In this document: positions 8,579 through 17,741 of the stretch, in pieces | How the letters are laid out: each line of letters opens with the position of its first letter | Numbering within the stretch: position 1 is the first letter of the stretch | Origin: an uncultured Porphyromonadaceae bacterium | GTDB lineage: Bacteria > Bacteroidota > Bacteroidia > Bacteroidales > Muribaculaceae | Length of the DNA: 42,492 nucleotides | Direction: 5' to 3' | Assembly: GCA_900544305.1 (NCBI GenBank) | Contig: UQUV01000026.1 | Coordinates: forward strand, 1-42,492 | Notes under the pieces: generated by a model | Database searches by the model: none | Seen by the model: the letters and a program-made list of their open reading frames with translations, nothing else | Told to the model about the DNA's origin: nothing | Translations under genes and position numbers: made by a program

Positions 8579-10258
8579 CTACCTGATTGGTTTTACCCAG
8601 CTTCCCATTTCGGAAGGATCCGGCAACTTTCCAGCTCTCACTGTCGGTTCCATACCTGATGACAACGCTTCGATCGGAACTTGGAAAGCTCTACGCAAAT
8701 CATTGTACGGAAGAGTTTCGACACGAGTTTCACCAATTTTATGTGTAATTTCGATACCGAAACGTTTAACATCGAACCAACGCATACCGGTGAACACCTG
8801 TTCGATGCGACGGAAATGAAGCACGCACCACAAATATGGAAGATTTTGCGCTGTTACCTGTGCATTATCAACCGGATACAAGTCATCGATGTGCAAGTCC
8901 TGAAGGATGAACGGACGCGGGTCAAATTGTCCAGTAGTTGAATTTGCCTTGTTGTAGTAAGATTCAATCAATTGGGCAGTCAACACAGGCGCCTTACCAC
9001 GATTTCCACCATATTGAGAGTTATCCCACATTGCCAAGTCACTTACTGCTCCCGGCAAGTTGTTTTGGAAGATACGAGCTTCAGCACGTATCAACAAACA
9101 TTCTTCTCCAGTAAATTCAGCTATCATAGATCTGAAATAGCCGATACCAGCAACTTTGTCAGTGTACTGGAAGAACGGAGCCATCCAAAATGGAATTGAA
9201 CCGTACTCATTGCTACCGTTAATGAAGGAATAATTAATGCCCGGACGTCCCTGAGACCAAGTCGGAGCACTACCTGTCATGGTTGCCACACGAGCATCAC
9301 GGCTGATTGCGTAACGTGCACCACCGGCAAAGTGATTAAACACATTAGAAACAGCAGGAACCAACAATAGGTTGTTAGCTGAGGATGAAGAGAAATATGC
9401 AGCCGAACAAGCATCATAGTTGGTACCGAAGTCTGAACTCCAGAAATTAGTGCGGAGCATTTGTTCTGGGCTTGCACCCAATGCTTCTGTAGCATATTTC
9501 TCAGCATTCGCATAGTCTCTCTTATATAGATAGAAGCGAGCGGCAAATGCCTTAGCGGCTTGTGCATTGAAATGGAACTTCGGATTCTTGTGGAACTGAT
9601 CATTAATATGTTTCAAACCTTCAAGCAAATCCTGTTCAATCTTGTCATATACAGCCTTCACCGATTCACGCTGATAGTCGACAAACACTTTATCTTCAGG
9701 TGTCAGACAGTAAGGAATACCTTGGTCATTGGCACTTGCTTCACCACGATATTGAGGAGCAAACAAGTTTACCAAAACAAAATGATAATATGCACGGATC
9801 AAAAGAGCCTCACCATAGACAGCATCCAAAAGTTCCGAATCACGACCATCTGTATAACGGCCTTCAGCACGAAACTCATCCACCTTTGCTAAAACATGGT
9901 TAGCAACTGCTACTGATTTATAATAGCTCGACCACAAATATGTCGGAGAGTCCTGCATGCTTTCTTTATTAACATCCTCCCAAGCAAATGCCTGATCGTC
10001 CATTTGGCTGAAAGCACCCAAGTTTGGATAACTAAGGCCCTTTTCATCCGGCGCATGGTTATCAATAGCGTTATCAGAGCTCAATTCACAAAGGAGTGCG
10101 TAGTTGGCCTCTGCATATCCGCCGGCCAACACCAAACGCAACTGCTCTGGTGAATTCGGGTCAATTCGGTTATCCGGCAATTTGTCAAGGAAGTCGTTAC
10201 AAGAAGTCAACGACAACATTGCAGCAACGCCGATATATAAAAATTTATTCAGTTTCAT
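8579..10258 (-). CDS. SusD/RagB-family outer-membrane lipoprotein
   Basis: Substrate-binding lid of a SusCD importer. The 559 residues open with a lipoprotein signal ending SLTSC (Cys20) and the typical NDFLDKLPDNR segment. TPR-like helices follow (YGEALLIRAYYHFVLVNLFAP, AAKAFAARFYLYKRDYANAEKYA). The C-terminal part has ECLLIRAEARIF and FTGMRWFDVKRFGIE, both standard SusD/RagB landmarks. The ORF extends to a TTG at 10267, but the ATG at 10258 gives the usual signal peptide, so I use it. It follows susC by 32 nt, the usual order. No glycoside hydrolase, lyase or sulfatase is nearby, so I would not assume a glycan substrate. Confidence 0.93.
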   Translation of the reverse strand: MKLNKFLYIGVAAMLSLTSCNDFLDKLPDNRIDPNSPEQLRLVLAGGYAEANYALLCELSSDNAIDNHAPDEKGLSYPNLGAFSQMDDQAFAWEDVNKESMQDSPTYLWSSYYKSVAVANHVLAKVDEFRAEGRYTDGRDSELLDAVYGEALLIRAYYHFVLVNLFAPQYRGEASANDQGIPYCLTPEDKVFVDYQRESVKAVYDKIEQDLLEGLKHINDQFHKNPKFHFNAQAAKAFAARFYLYKRDYANAEKYATEALGASPEQMLRTNFWSSDFGTNYDACSAAYFSSSSANNLLLVPAVSNVFNHFAGGARYAISRDARVATMTGSAPTWSQGRPGINYSFINGSNEYGSIPFWMAPFFQYTDKVAGIGYFRSMIAEFTGEECLLIRAEARIFQNNLPGAVSDLAMWDNSQYGGNRGKAPVLTAQLIESYYNKANSTTGQFDPRPFILQDLHIDDLYPVDNAQVTAQNLPYLWCVLHFRRIEQVFTGMRWFDVKRFGIEITHKIGETRVETLPYNDLRRAFQVPIEALSSGMEPTVRAGKLPDPSEMGSWVKPIR

Positions 10259-10290
10259 ATTTTTCAATTCATTAATGTTGTGAATGACTT

Positions 10291-13200
10291 TTACAAGCTA
10301 AATCTCAATGTGAATGTAAACTGTTTCGGGTTCGGAACAGCAACACCACCGGTGTTGAAGAATTCAGGATCCTGACCGTTCAACTTCTTGTCAGCATAAA
10401 GCAGACAAAGGTTCGTAGCCTGGAGCTTCAAAGAGGCAGATGTAAATTTGATTTTTTCCAAGAAACTCTTTGGAAGGTCATAAGTCAAAGAAACTTCCTT
10501 CAAACGAATAAAGCCACCGTCCGCAATACGTTCTGTAGAATAGTTATATGCATTGTATGCCATTGCCAAATAAGCATCTTGCTCATTTTGACGTTTGCTT
10601 GATATAGCAGGAATAGTTGTATACAATTCATCGCCCGGCATAGTCCAACGGTTCTTGAAGTCACGTGGAAGAGCCTGCATGTCATCATATTGATTTGAGA
10701 AGATCGGGTCCAGACGAATCTTGTTACCGAACGAATAAGTCATGAACACATTCAAACGGAAGTTTTTCCAAGTCAATGTATTACCGAAACCACCAGTGAT
10801 TGTCGGATCTGTCGGTCCTTCATATACCAAATATGGGTTGTCGAATTCCTGGAAGTTTACATCTGTAGTTGTCACCTGACCCTTTTCGTTGATTACCTGA
10901 GGAAGACCGTCTTCAGTCAAACCAGCAAACTGATAAGAGAACAATGCACGTACTGGATAACCTTCCTTAGCATAACCTGCACCGCTAACAAGAGCCATTG
11001 ACTGAGTTCTAGTATTCAACTCAGTAATCTCATTCTTAGTTTTTGAGAAAGTCAAGTCAGTTGTCCATTCGAAATCCTTATTAGTGATGTTGACAGTAGA
11101 AATCGTAAATTCCACACCACTTGACTTCATGGAAGCAACGTTGGCATATTTCATTGATTCACCACCGACACCCTGAGTATAAGTAAGACCAATCAAGTCA
11201 AAGTTGTTACGAGTATACACATCGACAACAGTATTGATACGGTTGTGCAAGAAACCGAGGTCCAAACCAACGTTGAACTCATGTTTCTTTTCATAAGTCA
11301 ACTCTGAGTTACCAAGGCTTTCAAGAAGCAATGCCATTTCCTGGTCAGATGCACCCGGACGCCAGATAGTAGAAGGAACATAAATCGGAGTAGCGTTTGA
11401 TACGCTTGACGGACCTGCATCGGCAGTCAAAGAGTAAGATACACGAGCTGTAGCGTGTGACAAGATCTTCGGATCTACTTTTTCCTTAAAGAATGCTTCT
11501 TCGTGGGCATTCCAACCAGCTGAAATGTTCCAAGTCGGCAACCAGCGAGATGTGCGGGCCATACCCAACTTGTTAGTACCTTCATAACGGATTGTACCGT
11601 TCAAAGTATAACGTCCTTCATAAGAATAAGTAGCATTAGCAAATGATGCGAAACTACGACGGAAAGAAGGATAAATACCATAATAAGTGTGACCTTCTTC
11701 TACTTGTTGTTTAAACAAGTTGTAGTCGATAAACGGAAGACCGCCGTTGTCGTAAACGAAGCCCCAGCCTTCCCAAGAAATCTGCTTACGGTCAGTTGAG
11801 CTGACTTCCAAACCGGCAAGGAAGTTAAAGATGTGAGTATTGTTCCAAACCTTGTTGAATGTACCAGTACCACGGAAGTCATATTGAGAAATAGTATATG
11901 TATCGTTATAGTAAATACCACCTTGCGGCAATACAGTTTCCGGCAATGCGTATGGATCATCCGGGTCACGGTACAAGAACTTATTCAAGTCACGGATAGT
12001 AGCATCTTCAGGATCAACACCGGCACGGTAAGCGTTAGCCTGGTTAGAGTGGTCCTTCACATAGTGCTGTTGAACAGAACTTTGATAACGATAAGCACCC
12101 AATGCATTGAATTCCAACTCTTGGATAGGTTTCCAGTTCAATTCAGCCTGGAATTTCAAATCAGTTACATTGATATCAATGTAGTTGTTGTCCAATTCGT
12201 GGAAGATATTGAAGTCAGTATAGTTACGAGTATAGAATTCATTCGGGTCAAGCGCACGAGACGCGTTGATAGCGTAGCTATACGGGTTGATATCGAAGTC
12301 ACGTTGTACAGTACCGTTAACCGGGTCAACATTCTGGCTCAATGTCCCAGGAGCTTTTTGCTGACGATAAGAGTCAGAAGTCAAAACTGTGAAACGCAAA
12401 GTTTCAGAAAGATTATAGGAAGCATTGGCATTGAATGTATAACGGCGAACGTTGCTGGATGCTGTCCATCCCGGGTCGTTCATTACAGACAATGAAGTAT
12501 AGAAGTTACCTTTGTCAGTACCACCGGCAATACTTACAGAGTGGTTCTGCATAACTGCATTGCTAAACAACAAGTCGAACCAGTCAGTATTGCGGTATTC
12601 TGCTTCACGAAGGTAAGCGTTCATCGCTGACTGAGTATGTTCCAAACCAAAACCAGTGGTTGGGTCATAAGAGTCAATCAACTGATACATTTTACCGTAC
12701 ACACCAGAAGTAGAAGCCTTGGCGATTGAAGCGAATTCCAACCATCCTTTTTCTTCCATTTCCTTATAGATACCCATCTGTTCCTGAGAGTTGCTGATGT
12801 TAAACTCACGGTAGCTTGGCTTCATACGAGTTGTCAACTCACCTGTATAGCTCACACGAGTTGAACCGGCTTTACCTTTCTTGGTAGTAACAACGATCAC
12901 ACCAGCCATTGCACGCGCACCGTAGATAGAAGTAGCGGCACCATCCTTCAAAATCTGGAAGCTCTCAATGTCGTCCGAGTTCAAACCTGCGATAGCAGAA
13001 GAAATCAATGTCACAGCATCACCCGATGACAAGTCGTCAGCGTCTACTTCAACAGCGTCTTCCATTACCACACCGTCAACAACCCAAAGCGGTTTTGATG
13101 CACCCATAATAGATGTTGCACCACGCACGCGGATTTTTGGAGCAGTACCGAAAGTACCGGAAACGTTTTGGACAGACACACCGGCAGACTTACCTTCCAA

Positions 13201-13623
13201 TGAACGGCTGATATCAGCCACACCGTCCAATTTAGCATTCTTGGCATCAATCTGGTCAGTTGAACCCAAGAACAAACGCTTATCCATCTTACCCATACCG
13301 GTTACAACCACTTCATCAAGAACTTGCGAGTTAGAATCAAGCACAATTTCCATCTCAGAAGTTGAAACTTTTACCTCCTTCGTGTTCATACCCACATAGG
13401 AAACGACCAAATGCGAGTCGGTAGAAGGCACATTTAAAGTGAAGCGACCATCAATGTCAGTCGCAGTACCTACTGAAGTGTTGCCCTTCAATAAAACTGT
13501 TGCACCGATAATGGGCAGTCCATCGTCGGCAGACGTAACGACACCAGTTACCTTCACCTGTGCGAAAGCAGGCAATGAAAGCAACGCCATCGTTAGCAAA
13601 ATGACAAATTTCTTAAGTCTCAT
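10291..13623 (-). CDS. SusC/RagA-family TonB-dependent transporter
   Basis: 1110-residue outer-membrane importer. After the signal peptide (to about residue 21) there is a carboxypeptidase-regulatory-like beta domain (VKVTGVVTSADDGLPIIGATV to about residue 95), then a TonB-box-like stretch (EVVVTGMG). The plug carries the SusC/RagA signature (DIESFQILKDGAATSIYGARA, GVIVVTTKKG), and a large beta-barrel ends in the C-terminal aromatic strand LRFSL. Length and order are typical. First gene of a four-gene leftward operon with SusD, a zinc metallopeptidase and a DUF4302-like lipoprotein. There is no adjacent anti-sigma, ECF sigma or hybrid sensor gene, so regulation must come from elsewhere or from the long leader. 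An insert in the plug (VEVDADDLSSGDAVTLISS) is characteristic of RagA-like members. Confidence 0.95.
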   Translation of the reverse strand: MRLKKFVILLTMALLSLPAFAQVKVTGVVTSADDGLPIIGATVLLKGNTSVGTATDIDGRFTLNVPSTDSHLVVSYVGMNTKEVKVSTSEMEIVLDSNSQVLDEVVVTGMGKMDKRLFLGSTDQIDAKNAKLDGVADISRSLEGKSAGVSVQNVSGTFGTAPKIRVRGATSIMGASKPLWVVDGVVMEDAVEVDADDLSSGDAVTLISSAIAGLNSDDIESFQILKDGAATSIYGARAMAGVIVVTTKKGKAGSTRVSYTGELTTRMKPSYREFNISNSQEQMGIYKEMEEKGWLEFASIAKASTSGVYGKMYQLIDSYDPTTGFGLEHTQSAMNAYLREAEYRNTDWFDLLFSNAVMQNHSVSIAGGTDKGNFYTSLSVMNDPGWTASSNVRRYTFNANASYNLSETLRFTVLTSDSYRQQKAPGTLSQNVDPVNGTVQRDFDINPYSYAINASRALDPNEFYTRNYTDFNIFHELDNNYIDINVTDLKFQAELNWKPIQELEFNALGAYRYQSSVQQHYVKDHSNQANAYRAGVDPEDATIRDLNKFLYRDPDDPYALPETVLPQGGIYYNDTYTISQYDFRGTGTFNKVWNNTHIFNFLAGLEVSSTDRKQISWEGWGFVYDNGGLPFIDYNLFKQQVEEGHTYYGIYPSFRRSFASFANATYSYEGRYTLNGTIRYEGTNKLGMARTSRWLPTWNISAGWNAHEEAFFKEKVDPKILSHATARVSYSLTADAGPSSVSNATPIYVPSTIWRPGASDQEMALLLESLGNSELTYEKKHEFNVGLDLGFLHNRINTVVDVYTRNNFDLIGLTYTQGVGGESMKYANVASMKSSGVEFTISTVNITNKDFEWTTDLTFSKTKNEITELNTRTQSMALVSGAGYAKEGYPVRALFSYQFAGLTEDGLPQVINEKGQVTTTDVNFQEFDNPYLVYEGPTDPTITGGFGNTLTWKNFRLNVFMTYSFGNKIRLDPIFSNQYDDMQALPRDFKNRWTMPGDELYTTIPAISSKRQNEQDAYLAMAYNAYNYSTERIADGGFIRLKEVSLTYDLPKSFLEKIKFTSASLKLQATNLCLLYADKKLNGQDPEFFNTGGVAVPNPKQFTFTLRFSL

Positions 13624-13842
13624 AAATTTAAAAATTCAATTTATATATAAACACACAATTAAATTTCAAATTAGTTGCTTTGTTATAAATCGTAAGCACA
13701 CCCACCCTTCAATTCTGTTAATTTCAACCAGTAAAATTAAGAATCAAAGGAAGATTTACACGCTCTTCAGATTTCAGGTTTTAACCATAAAGTAATTCCA
13801 GCAATCCAAATTGCAGTTTTTCCGCTTTTCTGATAGCACTTT

Positions 13843-13950
13843 GCTAAGTTACATCTATTTTTTTAAGATTGCAATATTTCTTTTACATTTTTTTGTTTAC
13901 TTTCGGCAAGATAGGTTTAAAATCCTATGCCAAGTTACCACTATTTTTTC
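13843..13950 (-). repeat. Imperfect direct repeat upstream of susC
   Basis: Two blocks 86 nt apart share the plus-strand pattern GC(T/C)AAGTTAC-2-CTATTTTTT (13843-13864 and 13929-13950). On the minus strand each contains TAACTT(A/G)G, close to the -7 consensus, behind an A-rich tract. They could be tandem promoters or two binding sites for one regulator. Confidence 0.5.
13844..13875 (-). promoter_or_regulatory. Possible promoter of the SusCD operon
   Basis: Minus-strand TAACTTAG (plus CTAAGTTA, 13844-13851), one mismatch from TAnnTTTG, with ATTG (plus CAAT, 13872-13875) 20 nt upstream in place of TTTG. The leader to susC would be about 215 nt. The second repeat copy near 13930-13937 is a weaker candidate. 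Confidence 0.4.
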
Positions 13951-14348
13951 TCCACACGCAACGCATTAATTCACAAGATTTTACCAAATAATTACAATTT
14001 TCACGACCCGCAATCGTCAGTACGTCCAACATAAAAAGAATGAATTTTCACATTCATATCAATATCATTTTCAAAGCTAATCATGCCGGTTATCTTACAA
14101 TTTAATTCGGCTTTAACACTTAAAAATATTGGATTCGAGTAAAATATTATCCTCTATCTTTTGATTTGTCACTTTTCTGCAGTGAAATTCCTTCATGACT
14201 ACCAACTGTTAAAATTAACATATAACGATATATTTAGCATTGATACAAGCCTCAAATTATCCCTTTAAGCATAAATAGCTATTAACAAATTGATTAGGTT
14301 TTGTCACAAAGCAGTAACAAATCATAACCACTTTATTTAAAATAAAGC

Positions 14349-14386
14349 AAAAAAGCGGAAGCCGACAGATATTTCCGGCTTCCGCT
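14349..14386 (-). terminator. Terminator after tyrS
   Basis: Perfect 11-bp stem AGCGGAAGCCG/CGGCTTCCGCT (14354-14364 with 14376-14386), followed on the minus strand by a T-run, 26 nt past the tyrS stop codon. Confidence 0.9.
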
Positions 14387-14412
14387 AAATATTTTAGCTA
14401 TGTTGTAATCTG

Positions 14413-15705
14413 TTATTCTGCCACTACAAGGTAGTAGTTCTTCTTTCCACGCTGCACAAGCAGATACTTTCCGTTCAACAAGTTGTCGGCTGTAATTTCC
14501 TTGTCAAAGGCTTCCAGTTTTTCCTTGTTGACAGAAACACCGCCACCTTGAACGAGCTTACGCATTTCGCCTTTTGATGCGAACACTTTGGCATGCTCAG
14601 CAAGCAAGTCAACAGCCTTCACACCTCCGGCAAGCAGATCGCGCGACACCTTGAATTGCGGCACACCTTCAAAAACAGAAAGGAATGTGTCTTCATCCAA
14701 ACGGTGAAGCGTTTCGGCAGTTGCATTACCGAAAAGAATGTTGGATGCATCGACAGCAGCATTGTAGTCCTCTTCCGAGTGTACCATCACCGTCACTTCC
14801 TTAGCCAGACGCTTTTGAAGTACACGCAAATGCGGAGCTTCATTGTGTTCAGCAATCAATGCTTCGATTTCTTCACGAGAAAGAGAAGTGAAGATTTTGA
14901 TATAGCGTTCAGCGTCGCTGTCGCTGACATTCATCCAGAACTGATAGAACTTGTAAGGAGAAGTGTAACGGGCATCCAGCCATACGTTACCGGATTCAGT
15001 CTTTCCGAACTTACCGCCGTCAGCCTTTGTAATCAACGGACAAGTCAAAGCAAACACATCACCGCCATTGGTACGACGAATCAGTTCGGCACCGGTAGTA
15101 ATGTTACCCCATTGGTCAGAACCACCCATCTGCAACTTGCAGTTCTTCGTTTCATAGAGGTGCAGATAGTCATAGCCCTGAAGCAGCTGATAAGTAAATT
15201 CAGTGAAGGAAAGTCCGTCACGGGCTTCGCCGTTAAGACGTTTTTTTACGGATTCTTTCGCCATCATGTAATTGACTGTGATGTGCTTGCCTACCTCACG
15301 GGCAAAGTCGAGGAAGGTGAAATTCTTCATCCAGTCGTAGTTGTTCACCAATTCTGCGGCATTGGGAGCATCGGATTCAAAATCCAGGAATTTGGAAAGT
15401 TGCTTTTTGATACATTCCTGATTGTGGCGCAACACATCTTCCGTCAGCAAATTACGTTCGGCCGATTTGCCGGAAGGGTCGCCAATCATACCCGTTGCAC
15501 CGCCAACCAGAGCGATAGGCTTGTGGCCGCAACGTTGGAAGTGACGAAGAATCATCACGCTCACCAAGTGTCCAATATGGAGAGAATCGGCCGTAGGGTC
15601 AATACCCACGTAAGCCGTAGTCATTTCTTTCTGAAGCTGTTCTTCGGTACCCGGCATCATATCGTGCACCATACCGCGCCATTTGAGTTCTTCTACAAAA
15701 TTCAT
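14413..15705 (-). CDS. tyrS: Tyrosyl-tRNA synthetase
   Basis: Cytoplasmic class I aminoacyl-tRNA synthetase that charges tRNA-Tyr. The 430 residues show the HIGH motif as LHIGHLV, the family block VGGATGMIGDPSGKS, the tyrosine-pocket region LQGYDYLHL, MGGSDQWGNI, and the KMSKS loop as KFGKTESGNVWLD. The C-terminal S4-like RNA-binding domain contains KLVQGGGVSVNKEKL. Length and motifs match bacterial TyrRS (the KFGKT form). It has its own promoter in the 61-nt gap after the preceding lipoprotein gene and a strong terminator. A long ORF on the opposite strand is its antisense shadow. Confidence 0.97.
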   Translation of the reverse strand: MNFVEELKWRGMVHDMMPGTEEQLQKEMTTAYVGIDPTADSLHIGHLVSVMILRHFQRCGHKPIALVGGATGMIGDPSGKSAERNLLTEDVLRHNQECIKKQLSKFLDFESDAPNAAELVNNYDWMKNFTFLDFAREVGKHITVNYMMAKESVKKRLNGEARDGLSFTEFTYQLLQGYDYLHLYETKNCKLQMGGSDQWGNITTGAELIRRTNGGDVFALTCPLITKADGGKFGKTESGNVWLDARYTSPYKFYQFWMNVSDSDAERYIKIFTSLSREEIEALIAEHNEAPHLRVLQKRLAKEVTVMVHSEEDYNAAVDASNILFGNATAETLHRLDEDTFLSVFEGVPQFKVSRDLLAGGVKAVDLLAEHAKVFASKGEMRKLVQGGGVSVNKEKLEAFDKEITADNLLNGKYLLVQRGKKNYYLVVAE

Positions 15706-15733
15706 CGGTTATGTAAATTTTATTATTCTATTG

Positions 15734-15766
15734 CAAAGTTACGACAATAAATTGACATTACACAAT
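15734..15766 (-). promoter_or_regulatory. Promoter of tyrS
   Basis: Minus-strand -7 TAACTTTG (plus CAAAGTTA, 15734-15741) is perfect. A 3-of-4 -33 match, ATTG (plus CAAT, 15763-15766), lies 21 nt upstream. The -33 box abuts the stop codon of the upstream lipoprotein gene, and tyrS starts about 29 nt downstream. Confidence 0.7.
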
Positions 15767-16195
15767 TTACCACTTTTTCAAATAGTAGGTATAAGTTATA
15801 CCCGTGTCCTCATCAACAAATTCAAGGATTTTTGTCTTGTGATTGTTTTCAATCACCCGAAAACGGAACTGTTCTTTTAAATATACATGAGGCGGCACAG
15901 CGCTTTCCTTCGTATTGAATACGACATCCACATAGTCGCCATTTTCTGTCCATGTTCCGTAATAAGTTCCCGAAGTATGCTCGTCCGGATAGGAAATACA
16001 TACGGAAAACACAGACGCCTGAAAGCGGAAAAAGGCATTTCCGGCATAATCCGGGTCATCCTTACCGTCAATTGTCAGGCGTTCCACCTTCCACTGTCCG
16101 AACCACGGACCGATATTGCCATTGTTCTGTACACAGCCGGTCAGCACAAAAAGCAACGCCAGCGTACAGATTATCTTAGAATAAATCGCTTTCAT
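15767..16195 (-). CDS. Small lipoprotein, lipocalin-like
   Basis: 142-residue exported lipoprotein with signal ending FVLTGC (Cys21). The mature part is a short beta-strand protein beginning NIGPWFGQWKVERLTIDG, with later SGTYYGTWTENGDYVDVVF. This alternation of GxW and short strands resembles the small lipocalin-like proteins of Bacteroidota, but I cannot name a family with certainty. Its ATG overlaps the stop of the Wzi-like gene by 4 nt (ATGA), so it is translationally coupled as the last gene of the acyltransferase/Wzi operon. It probably resides in the periplasm or at the outer membrane. The function is unknown. Confidence 0.75.
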   Translation of the reverse strand: MKAIYSKIICTLALLFVLTGCVQNNGNIGPWFGQWKVERLTIDGKDDPDYAGNAFFRFQASVFSVCISYPDEHTSGTYYGTWTENGDYVDVVFNTKESAVPPHVYLKEQFRFRVIENNHKTKILEFVDEDTGITYTYYLKKW

Positions 16196-17736
16196 TTTCC
16201 AAACACATTAAAAAGTCCGTTATAGCTCAACGAGAACATCACACCGAAATTATTGCCCAACAGATTACCACGGTCGACAGCCAACTGACCTTTCAGGTCA
16301 AGCCCCTTCACCTGAGGGAAACTGTAAGTTCCTTCCACCATGAAAGAAGTGTCGTGCAACGGTTCCAGAAGCGGAGCGCCATAAGTACCCAACGACTTGC
16401 GATAGGAAACCAACACCCGATATTTCAGCGGTGAGTAAATATAACCGCTCACACCGGCATGAAATCCACGGATACGGTTATGAACCACCGCCATATACCC
16501 GTCTGTATTGTAGATAATCGACGGGATAAATGGCGTTCCCTTCGACATTCCGTAATACATATAACTGTTGTAACGGAAATTATTATAATAGTTGTCACCA
16601 CCGGTAGCGTGGTCGGTCATTTCCGTTCCCGGATGGTCATTTGGAGCCCAATGGGTTGGACCACTCTGGTGCATAAAATCGATGTATTCGACAACGGCGC
16701 CGGAAACAATTCCTTTTGGGTCTTTGTTCTGATATTCCAATCCCCAAATGCCATCGAATCCGTTCATTTTGCCGATACCAGTACCATCCTCATACGGCCA
16801 CTGGAAATAAGCCTTCAATTCCGTCTTATCTTTCAGGCGGTAGCGGGCCACAAAATCCCATGAGCCAAGCGTATTTCCAAAAACATACTGCGAATCGCCG
16901 AAATTCGAACCGCCAGCGCCAGGGATAAACATATTCAAAAATTCATCGAAACCTACATCATACGGGTCTTCCTTTACCAACACACCGTTTTTGTAAGTCT
17001 TTGCATTTCCGCAATACTGCCCCATCACCTGCATACCGACAGTAACCGAAAACGGTTTCTCGGGTTTTGTCCGGAAATACATACGCTTGTAGTGTGCCCA
17101 GATTCCAGTATTGATAAAGTGCTGTTTATAATTATAATGCTCCTCCAACCAATTTCCATCAATGTATTTTCCATACATAATTTCACCTTGAATCTGTACC
17201 CAGCCGTTTGTAAACGGAATATCCTGGAAGTCGACAAACCCGGCACGAAGTTCCGGCATCGGACGGGCATTGTTTGACTGAATATAGTCACCGCTACCCA
17301 ACTCTGTGTTCAAAAGCGGAGAATTCAGTTCCTTCATTCCAAATGACAGAAACACGCCACGATATTTCACAGCTCCATACAGCTGTTGCAACCACGCTGC
17401 TGACGGACGGCGTGCCACCGGCACCATTTCGCCCTTTCCGTCTTCTGTCGGGAAACAATGCATATAGTCCGTAGACGAAGCATATCCCGTAAGAGCATCC
17501 ACCCCGAAGGAATAGCTGAAACGCTTGGAAAGGTCAAAATCCTTCCATGCCTTCGCCCTTACAGCGGCAGTTTTGCCCTGCGTCAGCACCCCTCCGTTGT
17601 TCGACATCATGTAGTAGGGAGCCAAATCCCCGGTCCCCACATTTCCGAACGCCTCAGCACGGAACTGCAGCGGCGTCTCGGCATGCAGCCCCATTGCCGT
17701 CAAGGCAACTGCTGCAAGAAAAAACCATTTTTTCAT
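16192..17736 (-). CDS. Wzi-family capsule-assembly-like outer-membrane protein
   Basis: 514-residue predicted beta-barrel. A signal peptide (MKKWFFLAAVALTAMGLHA) precedes repeated amphipathic strands, and the chain ends in an aromatic-rich strand (FSLSYNGLFNVFGK). The block HWAPNDHPGTEMTDHATGGDNYYNN and the order of strands match Bacteroidota proteins annotated as capsule assembly Wzi family. Enterobacterial Wzi is an outer-membrane lectin that helps hold capsule at the surface. Whether this homologue does so is unproven, and no capsule genes are nearby. I chose the ATG at 17736, 5 nt after the upstream stop, over a GTG at 17742 that would overlap it. It sits in an operon with two lipid acyltransferases, which suggests a role in envelope make-up. 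Confidence 0.8.
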   Translation of the reverse strand: MKKWFFLAAVALTAMGLHAETPLQFRAEAFGNVGTGDLAPYYMMSNNGGVLTQGKTAAVRAKAWKDFDLSKRFSYSFGVDALTGYASSTDYMHCFPTEDGKGEMVPVARRPSAAWLQQLYGAVKYRGVFLSFGMKELNSPLLNTELGSGDYIQSNNARPMPELRAGFVDFQDIPFTNGWVQIQGEIMYGKYIDGNWLEEHYNYKQHFINTGIWAHYKRMYFRTKPEKPFSVTVGMQVMGQYCGNAKTYKNGVLVKEDPYDVGFDEFLNMFIPGAGGSNFGDSQYVFGNTLGSWDFVARYRLKDKTELKAYFQWPYEDGTGIGKMNGFDGIWGLEYQNKDPKGIVSGAVVEYIDFMHQSGPTHWAPNDHPGTEMTDHATGGDNYYNNFRYNSYMYYGMSKGTPFIPSIIYNTDGYMAVVHNRIRGFHAGVSGYIYSPLKYRVLVSYRKSLGTYGAPLLEPLHDTSFMVEGTYSFPQVKGLDLKGQLAVDRGNLLGNNFGVMFSLSYNGLFNVFGK

Positions 17737-17741
17737 TATCA

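Larger units (their letters stand above)
13624..14348. other. AT-rich gene-free region upstream of susC
   Basis: About 725 bases between the susC start and the tyrS terminator hold no convincing gene on either strand. The region is strongly AT-rich. It contains a near-duplicated 22-nt block (13843-13864 and 13929-13950), a likely promoter, and several small palindromic AT stretches near 14210-14240. It most likely serves as promoter and leader DNA for the SusCD operon. Confidence 0.6.

Noticed and set aside
14593..15750. Long open frame (385 codons) on the plus strand
   Set aside because: It lies entirely opposite tyrS, whose motifs are unambiguous. The translation shows no domain pattern and reads as an antisense shadow.
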